42,074 nucleotides of DNA, from assembly GCA_009835985.1 (NCBI GenBank), contig VXWI01000052.1, forward strand, positions 1 to 42,074, given 5' to 3'. The translations under genes were made by a program, and so were the position numbers. Source of the DNA: Acidobacteriota bacterium (GTDB lineage Bacteria; Acidobacteriota; Vicinamibacteria; Marinacidobacterales; Marinacidobacteraceae). A model generated the notes under the pieces. That model saw only the letters and a list, made by a program, of their open reading frames with translations. It did no database searches and had not been told where the DNA came from. Below, one piece after another: positions 8,801 through 16,078 of the stretch; the first letter of the stretch is position 1, and each line of letters opens with the position of its first letter.

Positions 8801-9749
8801 GACCCTCATTCTCGGGAGCGGGTCGCTGGCGCTCATCTTCGCCATCGTGTTGCCCGCACTCGTCGCCCGGCGCCTGGCCGCCCCGGTCCGGGGACTGGCG
8901 CGCGCGACGGGGCGGATCGCCGACGGCGATCTGCAGGCCCGGGTTCCGGTGCATGGCACGCTGACCGAGCTGCGCCTGCTCGCGGCCAGCGTGGAACGGC
9001 TGGTGCGGCGGATTCCCGATGTCCGCCGGCAGATGCGCGAGGAGGCGGCAGCCGACCTCGCTCGACGCGTCGCCCACGACATCAAGAACGCCCTCGCCCC
9101 GATCGGGCTGGCGGCGGACTACATCCGGCGGGTGCTCCGGGAGCCCCGTGGCCGGGACCCGCAGGCGGCGGTGGACGAAGGCGTCGCCGAGATCCTCGAC
9201 CAGGTAGAGCGCCTCCGACGCATTTCCTCGGAGTTTTCCGCCCTCGGAGCTCCGCTGCGGCTCCAGGAGGCCAACGTGACGAAACTGGTCGAGGAGATTG
9301 TCGGCCCGCATCGGCGACCCCATGCGCGGCCGCGGGTTCGCTTCGAGGGTGCACCGACCCCGGCGGCGCGGGTCGATCCCGAGATCGTGGCGCGGGTCGT
9401 CGAGAACCTCCTGCAGAACGCGCTCGAGGCCACCCTCGACTTTCCGGAGATCGCACCGGAGGAGGCGGAGGTCTCGGTGCGGGTGCTTCCGGTCCGCCGC
9501 GACCGATGGATCCGCATCGAAGTGGAGGACAACGGCCCCGGCGTCCCGAAGGGTCTCCGCGAGCGGATCTTCGACGCCGCGTTCTCCACCAGGACACGAG
9601 GATCGGGGCTCGGGCTCGCGAACGCCCGCCGCTTCACCGAGGCGCACGGCGGCAAGGTCACCGCCCGCCCCCGCGCCGACCGCCGGTCCGGCCTGCTGCT
9701 CGTCGTGGAGCTTCCGGTGGACGGTCCGCGGGAGAAGGAAGCGTCATGA
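5805..9749 (+). CDS. large multi-pass sensor histidine kinase, NtrY-like
   Basis: The predicted protein has 1,314 residues from the ATG at 5805, preceded by AGAGAGG; an in-frame GTG at 5766 lies in repeat sequence. The C-terminal kinase is canonical. The H-box RRVAHDIKNALAPI lies near residue 1091, the N-box NLLQNALEAT near 1200, the G1 box DNGPGVP near 1241 and the G2 box GSGLGLANARRF near 1266. A HAMP domain (about 1010-1070) immediately precedes the H-box. The H-box and HAMP resemble nitrogen-sensor NtrY kinases, but no PAS domain sits between them. The N-terminal 1,000 residues are unusual: about a dozen hydrophobic helices (around 6-85, 340-600, 785-865 and 1000) separated by three soluble, probably extracytoplasmic regions. 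No response regulator gene is in the window, so the partner is unknown. The stop overlaps the next start (ATGA). Confidence 0.88.
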   Translation: MKRDRLPPLLMVGGACAVFAAGLADAANRFAVLPGAAHTTLLAATALLLLLAVIRRDLLPPGSRRIALILTGAALVALSCRLPLYRTITAGPESASRAADRVGAFLADLTRDVGDAAYLVARTAPVAAALEGSDAGGTESRAFRALAESPLRGTVIGRGSATLYDRQLRPVAWSGSNPDFEEALSAVFPDGVREERCPDPAFPLFLYSEGGRRDYLAAAECTRNLLGVVTVEVPVREASPPSSGAAPLSALEFAAGRGLETQFLDGASDLEALAQLFERRGDRFVDGAGDAQRYYFALRAYDGQLLGAASTAVAPPAARRAEREAEAARYATLALLLGVLAALPYLRRSGDIGTLAAIWTLRFGLSALFGTLPSGPGAALPAFLADPPLVPLLGDSPLMAVVTAAALLVSARIVAVRLRPGSGSRAPEGVRSLLRGLGAGGAAVMAAALVRSAGFSGGGLLTPTWALHTRWPEILGWTALLLALAGILLILQSLLRPEVPVLVAAAAVVAVSIAFLPGGSFLFAGLPLLAGAVVAFWRRGRLSLRHLRQPLLAHEPGFSFLVAFLLFALPGVLLYPAMAWHEDNVRRRYALDAAPVQTLRHRFAVCHALEEATRTLDREAASLARLRPDSAYRLWLATGLPRLTVASALEVRGPAGERSRFGVGLPRRPDPPSSAPPPPRWSPIPECEAASGIEAVLQTERRFPSGASVTLRVADRTSEIPFLPRAAGIADHFLLRGDAAPAVFRGRDLRLSRRSTRSPEPDGRRVELDVVVGGEAFVISWRRTGLADHAGALLGWGFLAALIALLVAVAARARLLFPHREGRLRRRSFQMQLTEALAAAVLIAILGVAVFAQQRLGVLLESASDREAVSRSFSVRRVAQELAALDPLIPREELGLRLAQAADQLDTDAALYNGGELVAVSRPELAQTGLLPPRPPPGAVLPSPSADPFLSIQDAGSLRYRIVWIHLDTPARLHGPLLLAVPLPADEAARLESVRAIQRTLILGSGSLALIFAIVLPALVARRLAAPVRGLARATGRIADGDLQARVPVHGTLTELRLLAASVERLVRRIPDVRRQMREEAAADLARRVAHDIKNALAPIGLAADYIRRVLREPRGRDPQAAVDEGVAEILDQVERLRRISSEFSALGAPLRLQEANVTKLVEEIVGPHRRPHARPRVRFEGAPTPAARVDPEIVARVVENLLQNALEATLDFPEIAPEEAEVSVRVLPVRRDRWIRIEVEDNGPGVPKGLRERIFDAAFSTRTRGSGLGLANARRFTEAHGGKVTARPRADRRSGLLLVVELPVDGPREKEAS

Positions 9750-10237
9750 GCGACGCCAGCGGATCGCGAAGCGCCCTCCGGACCGTCGGGGTCCTTGCCG
9801 CAACGATCGTCGCGTGCGCGATGTGCGCTCCCGCCCAGCCGCCTCCCGGCGACCTCGAGGAGATTCTCGGACGGTTCCGGCTCGCGTTCGAAGAGGCCGA
9901 GGCCGGCCACCTGGACGGCCTCTATCCGTCGGGTTGGGCCCTCGTAGCGCTCAGCGGGGAGACGCGCCGCAGCGCTTCCGGGGATGAGCTGCGGCGCGGA
10001 CTGGAGCGGTTCTTCCGGAACCGCACGCCGATCGGCTACCAGGAGCGGCCGCCCTCCATTCGCCGCTCCGCGGACGGCGGCTACGTTCTGTTCGTGCCGG
10101 AGTGGACCAGCATGACCACCGGCACGGACCGCCACGTGGTGGAGGCCTTTCGGATCGGTCTCGAAAGGGTCGCCGGGCCGGCGGCCGATGCGCCTCCCCG
10201 CTGGCAGATTCGCGAGTTCACCGCCTGGACGCGATGA
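9746..10237 (+). CDS. small secreted protein coupled to the histidine kinase
   Basis: This 163-residue protein has an N-terminal hydrophobic segment (residues 13-28) resembling a signal peptide that ends near APA. The mature part (LEEILGRFRLAFEEAEAG onward) alternates helix-like and strand-like segments in a way reminiscent of the NTF2/SnoaL-like fold, but I cannot assign a family. The ATG overlaps the kinase stop in an ATGA arrangement, so it is probably translated with the kinase and could be an accessory or ligand-sensing partner. The longer in-frame extension starting near 9506 lies entirely inside the kinase gene and is not credible. Confidence 0.7.
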   Translation: MSDASGSRSALRTVGVLAATIVACAMCAPAQPPPGDLEEILGRFRLAFEEAEAGHLDGLYPSGWALVALSGETRRSASGDELRRGLERFFRNRTPIGYQERPPSIRRSADGGYVLFVPEWTSMTTGTDRHVVEAFRIGLERVAGPAADAPPRWQIREFTAWTR

Positions 10238-10276
10238 GCGTCCGGGCACGCCCGTCGGGGGCGGAATCCCGGTCGG

Positions 10277-11092
10277 CTAGTGAGGTTTGGCCGGCTCGTC
10301 ATCGCTCCCCCGAGGGCTGGCGCGTCCCAGCGTCACCGGGTCCGGATTCGGTGAACCGCGCGACGGCCAGCGGACGAGCCGCCCGCCCAGTCCGCGGAAG
10401 CCGCGGATCAGCGGCGAGGCCGCGTATCCGAAGGCGAGCACCAGGAACATCGCTACCGGTTCCGCAATCGTGGCCACGATGAACACCGCCAGCACGACCA
10501 GCATCCGGTGGGACTGGGGTTTGCGTCCGGTCTGGTTCTTGAAGCTGGGATAGCGCACCGGACTGTTCATCAGCAGGGCAAGCCCCAGCGTCCCGAAGAG
10601 GCACGCCGCCGCCGCCAGCGGGTTCTCGGGCGGCGCCGGATGCCAGTAGGTCACGGCGCCGACCACCGCGGCCGCAGCGGGCGAGGACATCCCCGTGTAG
10701 TAGCGGGGATCGATACTCAGCCGCCCCACGTTGAACCGGGCGAGCCGTACGGCGGCGCAGATCGTGAACAGCGCCGCCACCAGCCATCCGGTCTGGGGCC
10801 AGCGATGCAGGACCCAGGCGTACGCGAGGACCGCCGGCGCCACCCCGAAGGAGACCACGTCCGCGAGGGAATCCAGTTCACGGCCGAACTCGCTGGCGGC
10901 GCCGGCGAACCGCGCCACCCGGCCGTCCACGACGTCCGCCAGGATTGCGAAACCGATGATGAGTCCGGCGCTGCCGAAGTCACCGCGGAAGCTCTGCACG
11001 ATGGAGAAGAAGCCCAAGAAGATGTTCCCGACCGTGAACACCGCCGGAAGCAGGAACACCCCCCGGCGCGTCCGGAGCTGCTGGCGCTTCAT
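10277..11092 (-). CDS. pssA: CDP-diacylglycerol-serine O-phosphatidyltransferase
   Basis: This membrane enzyme makes phosphatidylserine from CDP-diacylglycerol and serine. The 271-residue protein has the CDP-alcohol phosphatidyltransferase signature: D56, G57, A60, R61, G70, D74 and D78, within LADVVDGRVARF and RELDSLAD. It is followed by several hydrophobic helices. A GTG two codons upstream is possible, but the ATG at 11092 has GGAGG at 11098-11102 with a five-base spacer and overlaps the psd stop as ATGA. Its substrate precursor enzyme is not here, but psd, which uses its product, is directly upstream and apparently coupled to it. The last 25 residues are polar. Confidence 0.95.
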   Translation of the reverse strand: MKRQQLRTRRGVFLLPAVFTVGNIFLGFFSIVQSFRGDFGSAGLIIGFAILADVVDGRVARFAGAASEFGRELDSLADVVSFGVAPAVLAYAWVLHRWPQTGWLVAALFTICAAVRLARFNVGRLSIDPRYYTGMSSPAAAAVVGAVTYWHPAPPENPLAAAACLFGTLGLALLMNSPVRYPSFKNQTGRKPQSHRMLVVLAVFIVATIAEPVAMFLVLAFGYAASPLIRGFRGLGGRLVRWPSRGSPNPDPVTLGRASPRGSDDEPAKPH

Positions 11093-11730
11093 TCCCACCT
11101 CCCGATGACGGTCAACCCGCCGCGCACCCGGTCTCCGGGACGGACGGCGAGGCTGACGCCCGCCGGCAGGAGCAGATCGGTCCTCGACCCGAAACGGATG
11201 AGTCCGAACCGTTCGCCCCGGGCGAGCCGGTCGCCGGCGCGGACCCGGCAGACGATGCGCCGGGCGACGACTCCGGCGATCTGACGTATCCGGATCGTGC
11301 CCCGGCCGGTCGTCATCTCCAACTCGTTGCGCTCGTTTCGCTCGGCGGCATCCTTCCGGAAGGCCGCCCGGAACGCTCCCTCACGATAGCGCACGGCCCG
11401 GACCTCGCCCGCGGCCGGCGCCCGGTTGACGTGGACGTCGAGGATCGAGAGGAAGATGCTCACCCGCTGGGTCCCGGGCTCGCCTTCATTCGCCGGTCCG
11501 GCCTCGGTGACCCGCCCGTCCGCGGGAGCCAGGAGCGCTGTCGCCTCGTCCGGTGGCCGGCGCTCCGGATCCCGGAAGAAGAACACGCAGAATCCCGCGC
11601 CGGCAAGCAGCGCCCAGCCCGTCCAGGCGAAGACGCCGCCGGCGGCGCCGGTCGTGGCCAGCACGAGGATCGCGAGGACGAGGGGGGCCGCCACGAACAC
11701 CCTGCCCTCCGGGGCGATCGGCAGTCTCAT
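11089..11730 (-). CDS. psd: phosphatidylserine decarboxylase (short type)
   Basis: This enzyme decarboxylates phosphatidylserine to phosphatidylethanolamine using a self-made pyruvoyl group. The 213-residue protein is of the short class. Hydrophobic segments lie at residues 12-52, followed by FFRDPERRPP, APADG (69-73), LDVHVNRAP (98-105) and the self-cleavage site RFGS, with S182 as the predicted pyruvoyl precursor. I prefer the ATG at 11730; a TTG at 11757 in the same frame would add nine residues. Neither has a strong Shine-Dalgarno sequence. The stop overlaps the pssA start, so the two steps of phosphatidylethanolamine synthesis are encoded together. Confidence 0.93.
   Translation of the reverse strand: MRLPIAPEGRVFVAAPLVLAILVLATTGAAGGVFAWTGWALLAGAGFCVFFFRDPERRPPDEATALLAPADGRVTEAGPANEGEPGTQRVSIFLSILDVHVNRAPAAGEVRAVRYREGAFRAAFRKDAAERNERNELEMTTGRGTIRIRQIAGVVARRIVCRVRAGDRLARGERFGLIRFGSRTDLLLPAGVSLAVRPGDRVRGGLTVIGRWE
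11098..11102 (-). promoter_or_regulatory. ribosome binding site that fixes the pssA start
   Basis: GGAGG on the minus strand lies five bases before the ATG at 11092 and inside the end of psd. It favours ATG 11092 over the GTG at 11098, which the Shine-Dalgarno sequence would overlap. Confidence 0.7.
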
Positions 11731-11783
11731 CGACCCGTGCGGCTGCTGGCCGCGCAATGCGTCAGGTCAGTCGTTCCGGGCCG

Positions 11784-12026
11784 TCACGACGAGGCGGCGA
11801 GGGCGGCGATCTGGTCCTTGAGGGCCAGTTTGCGCTTCTTCATGACCGCGGCTTCGTGCTGCTGGAGGGGTGAGAGATGGCCGTACTTGGTGAGTTCCTC
11901 GAGCTTTTGATCGAGTTCCCGATGTCGCCGGACCAACTCCTCGAGAGCGGGCGCCGCCGTCGGCGACGCCGGTTGCGGGGCGGCCGCTCTGCGGGTATCC
12001 GTCTCGATCTGATCTTCGTGTTTCAT
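11784..12026 (-). CDS. small DUF465/YdcH-like coiled-coil protein
   Basis: This 80-residue protein resembles the DUF465/YdcH family: HRELDQKLEELTKYGHLSP followed by MKKRKLALKDQIAAL, two amphipathic helices of a helical hairpin. The family's function is unknown. The start is the ATG at 12026, with GGAGG at 12032-12036 and a five-base spacer. A longer open frame upstream lacks sensible composition. It lies between tsaB and psd on the same strand, 53 bases before psd, and could be cotranscribed with the phospholipid genes. Confidence 0.85.
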   Translation of the reverse strand: MKHEDQIETDTRRAAAPQPASPTAAPALEELVRRHRELDQKLEELTKYGHLSPLQQHEAAVMKKRKLALKDQIAALAASS

Positions 12027-12031
12027 GAAGG

Positions 12032-12036
12032 CCTCC
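12032..12036 (-). promoter_or_regulatory. ribosome binding site of the DUF465-like gene
   Basis: GGAGG on the minus strand with a five-base spacer supports the short 80-residue start at 12026 rather than the longer open frame. Confidence 0.65.
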
Positions 12037-12045
12037 ACAGGGCCG

Positions 12046-12064
12046 TCCGGACAGCGGGTCCGGA
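12046..12064 (-). promoter_or_regulatory. perfect 7-bp hairpin in the DUF465-like leader
   Basis: TCCGGAC and GTCCGGA pair around a five-base loop, ending about ten bases before the Shine-Dalgarno sequence at 12036. It has no T-run and so is not an obvious terminator. It could be a protein-binding site or RNA hairpin; the function is inferred only from position. Confidence 0.3.
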
Positions 12065-12248
12065 ACCGCTTCGGACAAACATCACCGAGCCACCGGTGAG
12101 GGAAACGACGCGCGCTCCGGGAACGCCGACGGTTCCAGCGCGGGCGCCGCACGAGCGGGGAGTCCCTGCCGGGCGTTTTGGCCGGAGTGCATCCCGCCCC
12201 GGACACAACGATGAGGGCCGCGTGACGTTCTCCACTGGCTGCAAGCCG

Positions 12249-12986
12249 TTATAGCGTAACGGAACTGCGGTGAACATCCGGCTCCCGGAGGTAGAGCGGC
12301 TCCAGCGTGGTTTCCCCTCGCCGTGCCGCTTGAAGCCCGGCACGGAGCGCGGCTGGCGCGAGCGGGCGCCGGTCTTCCACGATCTCGACGTCCGGGCGCC
12401 CGCCGCCGATCGCGTCGCGGTAGCGCAGCACCGCCGGCCCGCAGATCCGCGCGGCGCCGTGTTCCGCTGCCCGGCGCGCGGCGTCCTCCGGGCGCAGGCG
12501 GCAGGGTCCCCGGACGAGGGCCCCGGGACCGGCCCCGTCGTAGAGGGCGGCGAAGAGCTCACCGCGCAGCGCGTCCACGACCACCAAGCGGCGGAGTTCG
12601 GAGCCGCTCGCGGCCGCGTCGGCCAGTGCGGCCGCGTCGAGGCTCGAAGCGCCGGCGGCCCGGATGCCGGCAGCCAACGCGAACCCCTGCGCGGTGGCGA
12701 GACCGATCCGGAGACCGGTGAACGAGCCCGGTCCCCGGGTCGCAACCACGAGGGCGAGGTCGCCGACTTCGAGCCTCGCCTGCGCCATGACGCGGCGAAT
12801 CGCCGGCAGGAGGCTTCGTGAGTGGAGGTTCGAGGGCTCGAACGTCTCGACGACGTCCGCGGTCACGGCGCCGTCCGGGCCGGCAAGCCCCAGGGCGACG
12901 CTGCCCAGCGTGCCCGTCGTGTCAAGCGCCAGCACTGGTCCCGAGATCGATACGGCCGCCGCGGACTCGGGTTCCCGTTCTCGCAA
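12249..12986 (-). CDS. tsaB: tRNA threonylcarbamoyladenosine biosynthesis protein TsaB
   Basis: TsaB is the non-catalytic partner of TsaD in the complex that adds threonylcarbamoyl to A37 of ANN-decoding tRNAs. The 245-residue protein has an ASKHA-type fold signature: LALDTTGTLGSVAL near residue 19, LHSRSLLPAI, and the diagnostic RGPGSFTGLRIG at 84-95. The start is uncertain: TTG at 12986 gives 245 residues, and a GTG at about residue 18 (GPVLALD) would also give a normal N-terminus. A six-base inverted repeat sits on the stop codon (12246-12262). The gene is divergent from mutS across a 300-base region carrying an inverted pair of palindromic repeats. Confidence 0.93.
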   Translation of the reverse strand: MREREPESAAAVSISGPVLALDTTGTLGSVALGLAGPDGAVTADVVETFEPSNLHSRSLLPAIRRVMAQARLEVGDLALVVATRGPGSFTGLRIGLATAQGFALAAGIRAAGASSLDAAALADAAASGSELRRLVVVDALRGELFAALYDGAGPGALVRGPCRLRPEDAARRAAEHGAARICGPAVLRYRDAIGGGRPDVEIVEDRRPLAPAALRAGLQAARRGETTLEPLYLREPDVHRSSVTL

Positions 12987-13002
12987 TACGCGGGAATCCT
13001 AT

Positions 13003-13030
13003 TCGGAGCGCCGGCCTCCGGCCGGCATCG
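13003..13030 (-). repeat. palindromic REP-like repeat, copy 1
   Basis: This is an exact 28-base match, in inverse orientation, to the copies at 13212-13239 and 36580-36607. The core GCCGGCCGGAGGCCGGC is itself a near-perfect palindrome able to form a hairpin. Confidence 0.75.
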
Positions 13031-13190
13031 CGCGGAAGCGCGAAAGCAGTGCTCATGGCGCTCTGTTCAGCCAACGCGCGTCCCGCACCCTCTTCCGACG
13101 CCTGGAAGGCGGACCGGCCCCACCAGCCCCGCGAGAGAGCGCCACGCTACTCCCGTCGGGTCCACGCCGGGTGCGAGGACGACGACGTGC

Positions 13191-13239
13191 GTTTCGCCTC
13201 CCTACGGTCGGCGATGCCGGCCGGAGGCCGGCGCTCCGA
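13191..13239 (+). repeat. palindromic REP-like repeat, copy 2 (extended)
   Basis: The 28-base core at 13212-13239 is identical to copies 1 and 3. The preceding 21 bases (GTTTCGCCTC onward) also match copy 3 at all but three positions, making a 49-base shared unit. It forms an inverted pair with copy 1 across the tsaB-mutS intergenic region, like a BIME. Confidence 0.75.
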
Positions 13240-13273
13240 TCCTTACCCCTTTCCGGCACGGCCCACTCCGAGG

Positions 13274-13279
13274 CACAAT
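13274..13279 (+). promoter_or_regulatory. candidate -10 box of mutS
   Basis: CACAAT ends only six bases before the GTG at 13286. If used, transcription would start at or next to the start codon, implying a leaderless mRNA. A TTCCGG hexamer 17 bases upstream is a poor -35 match. Confidence 0.35.
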
Positions 13280-13285
13280 CGCCGC

Positions 13286-16024
13286 GTGACCACGGCCCCG
13301 CGGCTCTTCCCCGAAGTCGAGCCGCCGCCAGCCGGGACCGCTGCCCGCGCCGGGCGCCCGAAGCCGAGAGGGCGCGGCGTCTCGCCCGCGATGCAGCAGT
13401 ACCTCGACCTCAAGCGGGAAGCCGGAGACGCCATGCTGTTCTTCCGCATGGGTGACTTCTACGAGGTGTTCTTCGAGGACGCGAGGCAGGCGGGCGAACT
13501 CCTCGGGATTGCCGTCACCTCCCGGCAGAACGACGCCGAGGGCAAGGCGATCCCCATGGCGGGGGTTCCGTACCACGCCGCCGAGGGCTACATCGCCCGG
13601 CTCGTCCGCGCCGGTTTCCGGGTCGCGGTCTGCGAACAGGTGGAGCCGCCCGGCCTCTCCAAGGGACCCGTCCGGCGGGAGATCGTGCGGGTCGCCACCC
13701 CTTCGACGTATCTGGACCCGGCCTACCTCGCGGGGTCGGAGGCCGCTTACCTGATGGTGGTGGCCGAGTCCGGCACGCGGGGCAGTCCTCGTCTGGGGGC
13801 GGCGTGGGTCGATCTTTCCACCGGGGAATTCACCGCCGCGGAATTCTCGGGAGACAGCCGGCAGCGCCAGTGCGCCGAAGCGATGGCCGGCTTCCGCCCC
13901 CGCGAACTGCTGCTGGCGGAGAGCGCCGCGCCCCGGGACCTTCTGCCGGTCCTGGGAGATCTCCCGCTGCTCACCGCGCGCCCCGACCTGTGGTTCGAGT
14001 TCGAGCACGCCCGCGACACCCTGCGCCGCCACTTCGGGACGCTGTCGCTCGAATCGTTCGGCATCGAGGAGACCCCGGCCGCCGTCTGCGCGGCGGGGGC
14101 CGCGATCAGCTATCTGGCCGAGACCCAGCGTGGCCAGCTTCACCACCTCGGCAGCCTCAAGCGTCTCGACACCTCGGGGCGCATGCAGATCGACCACCTG
14201 ACCCAGCGCAACCTCGAACTCTTCCGGTCGCTGTCGGCCGAATCGGGAGGGCCGCCCGGCGCCACGCTCGTCGACACCCTCGACCGGACGGCCACCGCGA
14301 TGGGGGCCCGCCTGCTGCGGCGGCGCCTCGCCCACCCGCTGCTCGACGCGGAGCGGATCCGCGAACGCCACGTCGCGGTGGAGGCGTTCACGCGGGACCG
14401 GAATCTGCGGCAGGACGTCGCCGGGACACTCGCCGGCGCTCCCGACCTCGAGCGGCTCGCCTCCCGGGTGGCGCTCCGGATCGCCGGCCCCCGCGAATAC
14501 CTCCGGGTCGCCGACGGGCTCCGGACCGCTGGCGCGGTGCGGACCGCACTGCAGGCCGCCGAGGCGCCCACCATCCGCGACCTCGGGGGCCGGATCCGGG
14601 AACTTCCCGAACTGCTCGAGCGGATCCGGGCGACGGTGTCGCCGGAGGCCCCGGTTCTCGCGCGCGAGGGCGGCGCGATCCGGGAGGGATTCTCGCCGGA
14701 ACTCGACGAGCTGCGGCGGCTCCGGTTCCACGGCCGCGAGTGCATCCGCAACATGGAGGCGAGCGAGAAGCGGCGCACCGGCATCACCTCCCTCAGGATC
14801 AAGCACAACCAGGTCTTCGGATACACCATCGAAGTCCCCAAGGCGCAGGCCGGCCGGGTGCCGTCCGACTACATACGCCGGCAGACCCTGGTGGGCGCGG
14901 AACGCTACGTCACCGAGGAGTTGAAGGAGTTCGAGGCGCGCGTGGCGCAGGCCGACGAGAAGATCGCCGAACTCGAGGCCTCGCTCTTCCGTGCCCTCGA
15001 GGAGGAGGTCGGGGACGCCGCCCGCGAGATCCTGGAGATGGCGGGCGTCCTCGCGGAAGCGGATGTCGCGGCGGGCCTTGCGCAGACCGCCGTCACCCAC
15101 CGCTACGTGAGGCCCGAAGTCCACGAGGGGTTCGGAATGGAGGTGCACGGGGGGAGACACCCCGTGGTGGAGGCCCTGTCCGCCGAAGAGTTCGTGCCCA
15201 ACGACCTCGGACTCGGCGAAGACCGGTTCCTGATGATCCTGACCGGGCCCAACATGGGAGGGAAGTCCACCTTCCTGCGTCAGACGGCGCTCCACTCGGT
15301 GATGGCGCAGATGGGCTCCTTCGTCCCCGCGGAGTCCGCGCGCCTCCCCGTGGTGGACCGGGTGTTTGCACGCGTCGGAGCGTCCGACGACCTCTCGCGC
15401 GGCCGGTCCACGTTCCTCATGGAAATGGAGGAAACGGCCTACATCCTCCACCACGCGACGAACCGCAGCCTCGTGCTGCTCGACGAAGTGGGCCGCGGCA
15501 CCGCGACCTACGACGGCCTGTCGCTGGCCTGGGCCATCGTCGAGCACATCGCCCGCGACCCCGGGTTGCGGATGAAGACGCTCTTCGCAACCCACTACCA
15601 CGAGCTGACCGCGCTGGCGAGCGCCGAGGACGGGGTCGTCAACTTTCACGTCGAGGCGCGCGAACACCACAACGAGATCGTTTTCCTGCACCGGGTGGCG
15701 CCCGGGGGGACGAACCGCAGCTACGGCATCGAGGTGGCGCGCCTTGCCGGAGTTCCGCGCCCGGTGGTCCGTCGGGCGCACGAGGTGCTCGCGGGCCTCG
15801 CCGGGGGGTTGGACGGAAGGGGGGCGAGGCTGCCGGCGCCCGAGCCGGGAGGGCCTTACTCCCTGCTCGAACCAGCCGAGAACCAGGTCGCCGAGGCCGT
15901 GCGGTCCTGCGATCCGGACCGGCTCAGTCCCCGGGAGGCGCTGGACCTCCTGTATCGCCTCCGGCGCCGGCTGGATCCCGGGGCAAGCGGCGGCGGTTCC
16001 GGCGCCGAACCCGAGGAGTCCTGA
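13286..16024 (+). CDS. mutS: DNA mismatch repair protein MutS
   Basis: MutS recognises mismatches and starts DNA repair as an ATP-driven clamp. The 912-residue protein is of normal length. Domain I has FFRMGDFYEVFFEDA, with the mismatch-wedging Phe-x-Glu at F58 and E60. Then come the connector, core lever and clamp (residues about 130-600). The ATPase has Walker A GPNMGGKST (654-662), Walker B LVLLDEVGRGT (from about 728) and FATHYHELTAL. A C-terminal short helical segment (LSPREALDLLYRLRRRL) may mediate tetramerisation. The GTG at 13286 is chosen because conserved sequence begins about 40 residues later and upstream sequence is repeat DNA. No mutL lies in the window. Confidence 0.97.
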   Translation: MTTAPRLFPEVEPPPAGTAARAGRPKPRGRGVSPAMQQYLDLKREAGDAMLFFRMGDFYEVFFEDARQAGELLGIAVTSRQNDAEGKAIPMAGVPYHAAEGYIARLVRAGFRVAVCEQVEPPGLSKGPVRREIVRVATPSTYLDPAYLAGSEAAYLMVVAESGTRGSPRLGAAWVDLSTGEFTAAEFSGDSRQRQCAEAMAGFRPRELLLAESAAPRDLLPVLGDLPLLTARPDLWFEFEHARDTLRRHFGTLSLESFGIEETPAAVCAAGAAISYLAETQRGQLHHLGSLKRLDTSGRMQIDHLTQRNLELFRSLSAESGGPPGATLVDTLDRTATAMGARLLRRRLAHPLLDAERIRERHVAVEAFTRDRNLRQDVAGTLAGAPDLERLASRVALRIAGPREYLRVADGLRTAGAVRTALQAAEAPTIRDLGGRIRELPELLERIRATVSPEAPVLAREGGAIREGFSPELDELRRLRFHGRECIRNMEASEKRRTGITSLRIKHNQVFGYTIEVPKAQAGRVPSDYIRRQTLVGAERYVTEELKEFEARVAQADEKIAELEASLFRALEEEVGDAAREILEMAGVLAEADVAAGLAQTAVTHRYVRPEVHEGFGMEVHGGRHPVVEALSAEEFVPNDLGLGEDRFLMILTGPNMGGKSTFLRQTALHSVMAQMGSFVPAESARLPVVDRVFARVGASDDLSRGRSTFLMEMEETAYILHHATNRSLVLLDEVGRGTATYDGLSLAWAIVEHIARDPGLRMKTLFATHYHELTALASAEDGVVNFHVEAREHHNEIVFLHRVAPGGTNRSYGIEVARLAGVPRPVVRRAHEVLAGLAGGLDGRGARLPAPEPGGPYSLLEPAENQVAEAVRSCDPDRLSPREALDLLYRLRRRLDPGASGGGSGAEPEES

Positions 16025-16078
16025 GCGCAACGCGACGCCCGGACCCCGCGTCCCAGCCATAGACTTCGTCGCGCAACC

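Larger units (their letters stand above)
12987..13285. other. tsaB-mutS divergent intergenic region
   Basis: These 299 bases lie between two divergent genes. They hold the inverted REP-like pair and, just before mutS, a CACAAT hexamer. A GC-rich hairpin (GCGCGG...GCGC, about 13030-13040) follows copy 1. No tRNA and no convincing ORF was seen; the open frame that extends mutS upstream crosses both repeats and has no coding character. Confidence 0.6.

Noticed and set aside
12246-12262. Six-base inverted repeat on the tsaB stop codon as a terminator
   Set aside because: The stem is short and no T-run follows, so it does not look like an intrinsic terminator.
12818-13285. Upstream extension of mutS of about 156 codons
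   Set aside because: It crosses both REP-like repeats and the divergent tsaB start, and has no family similarity; conserved MutS sequence begins after the GTG at 13286.
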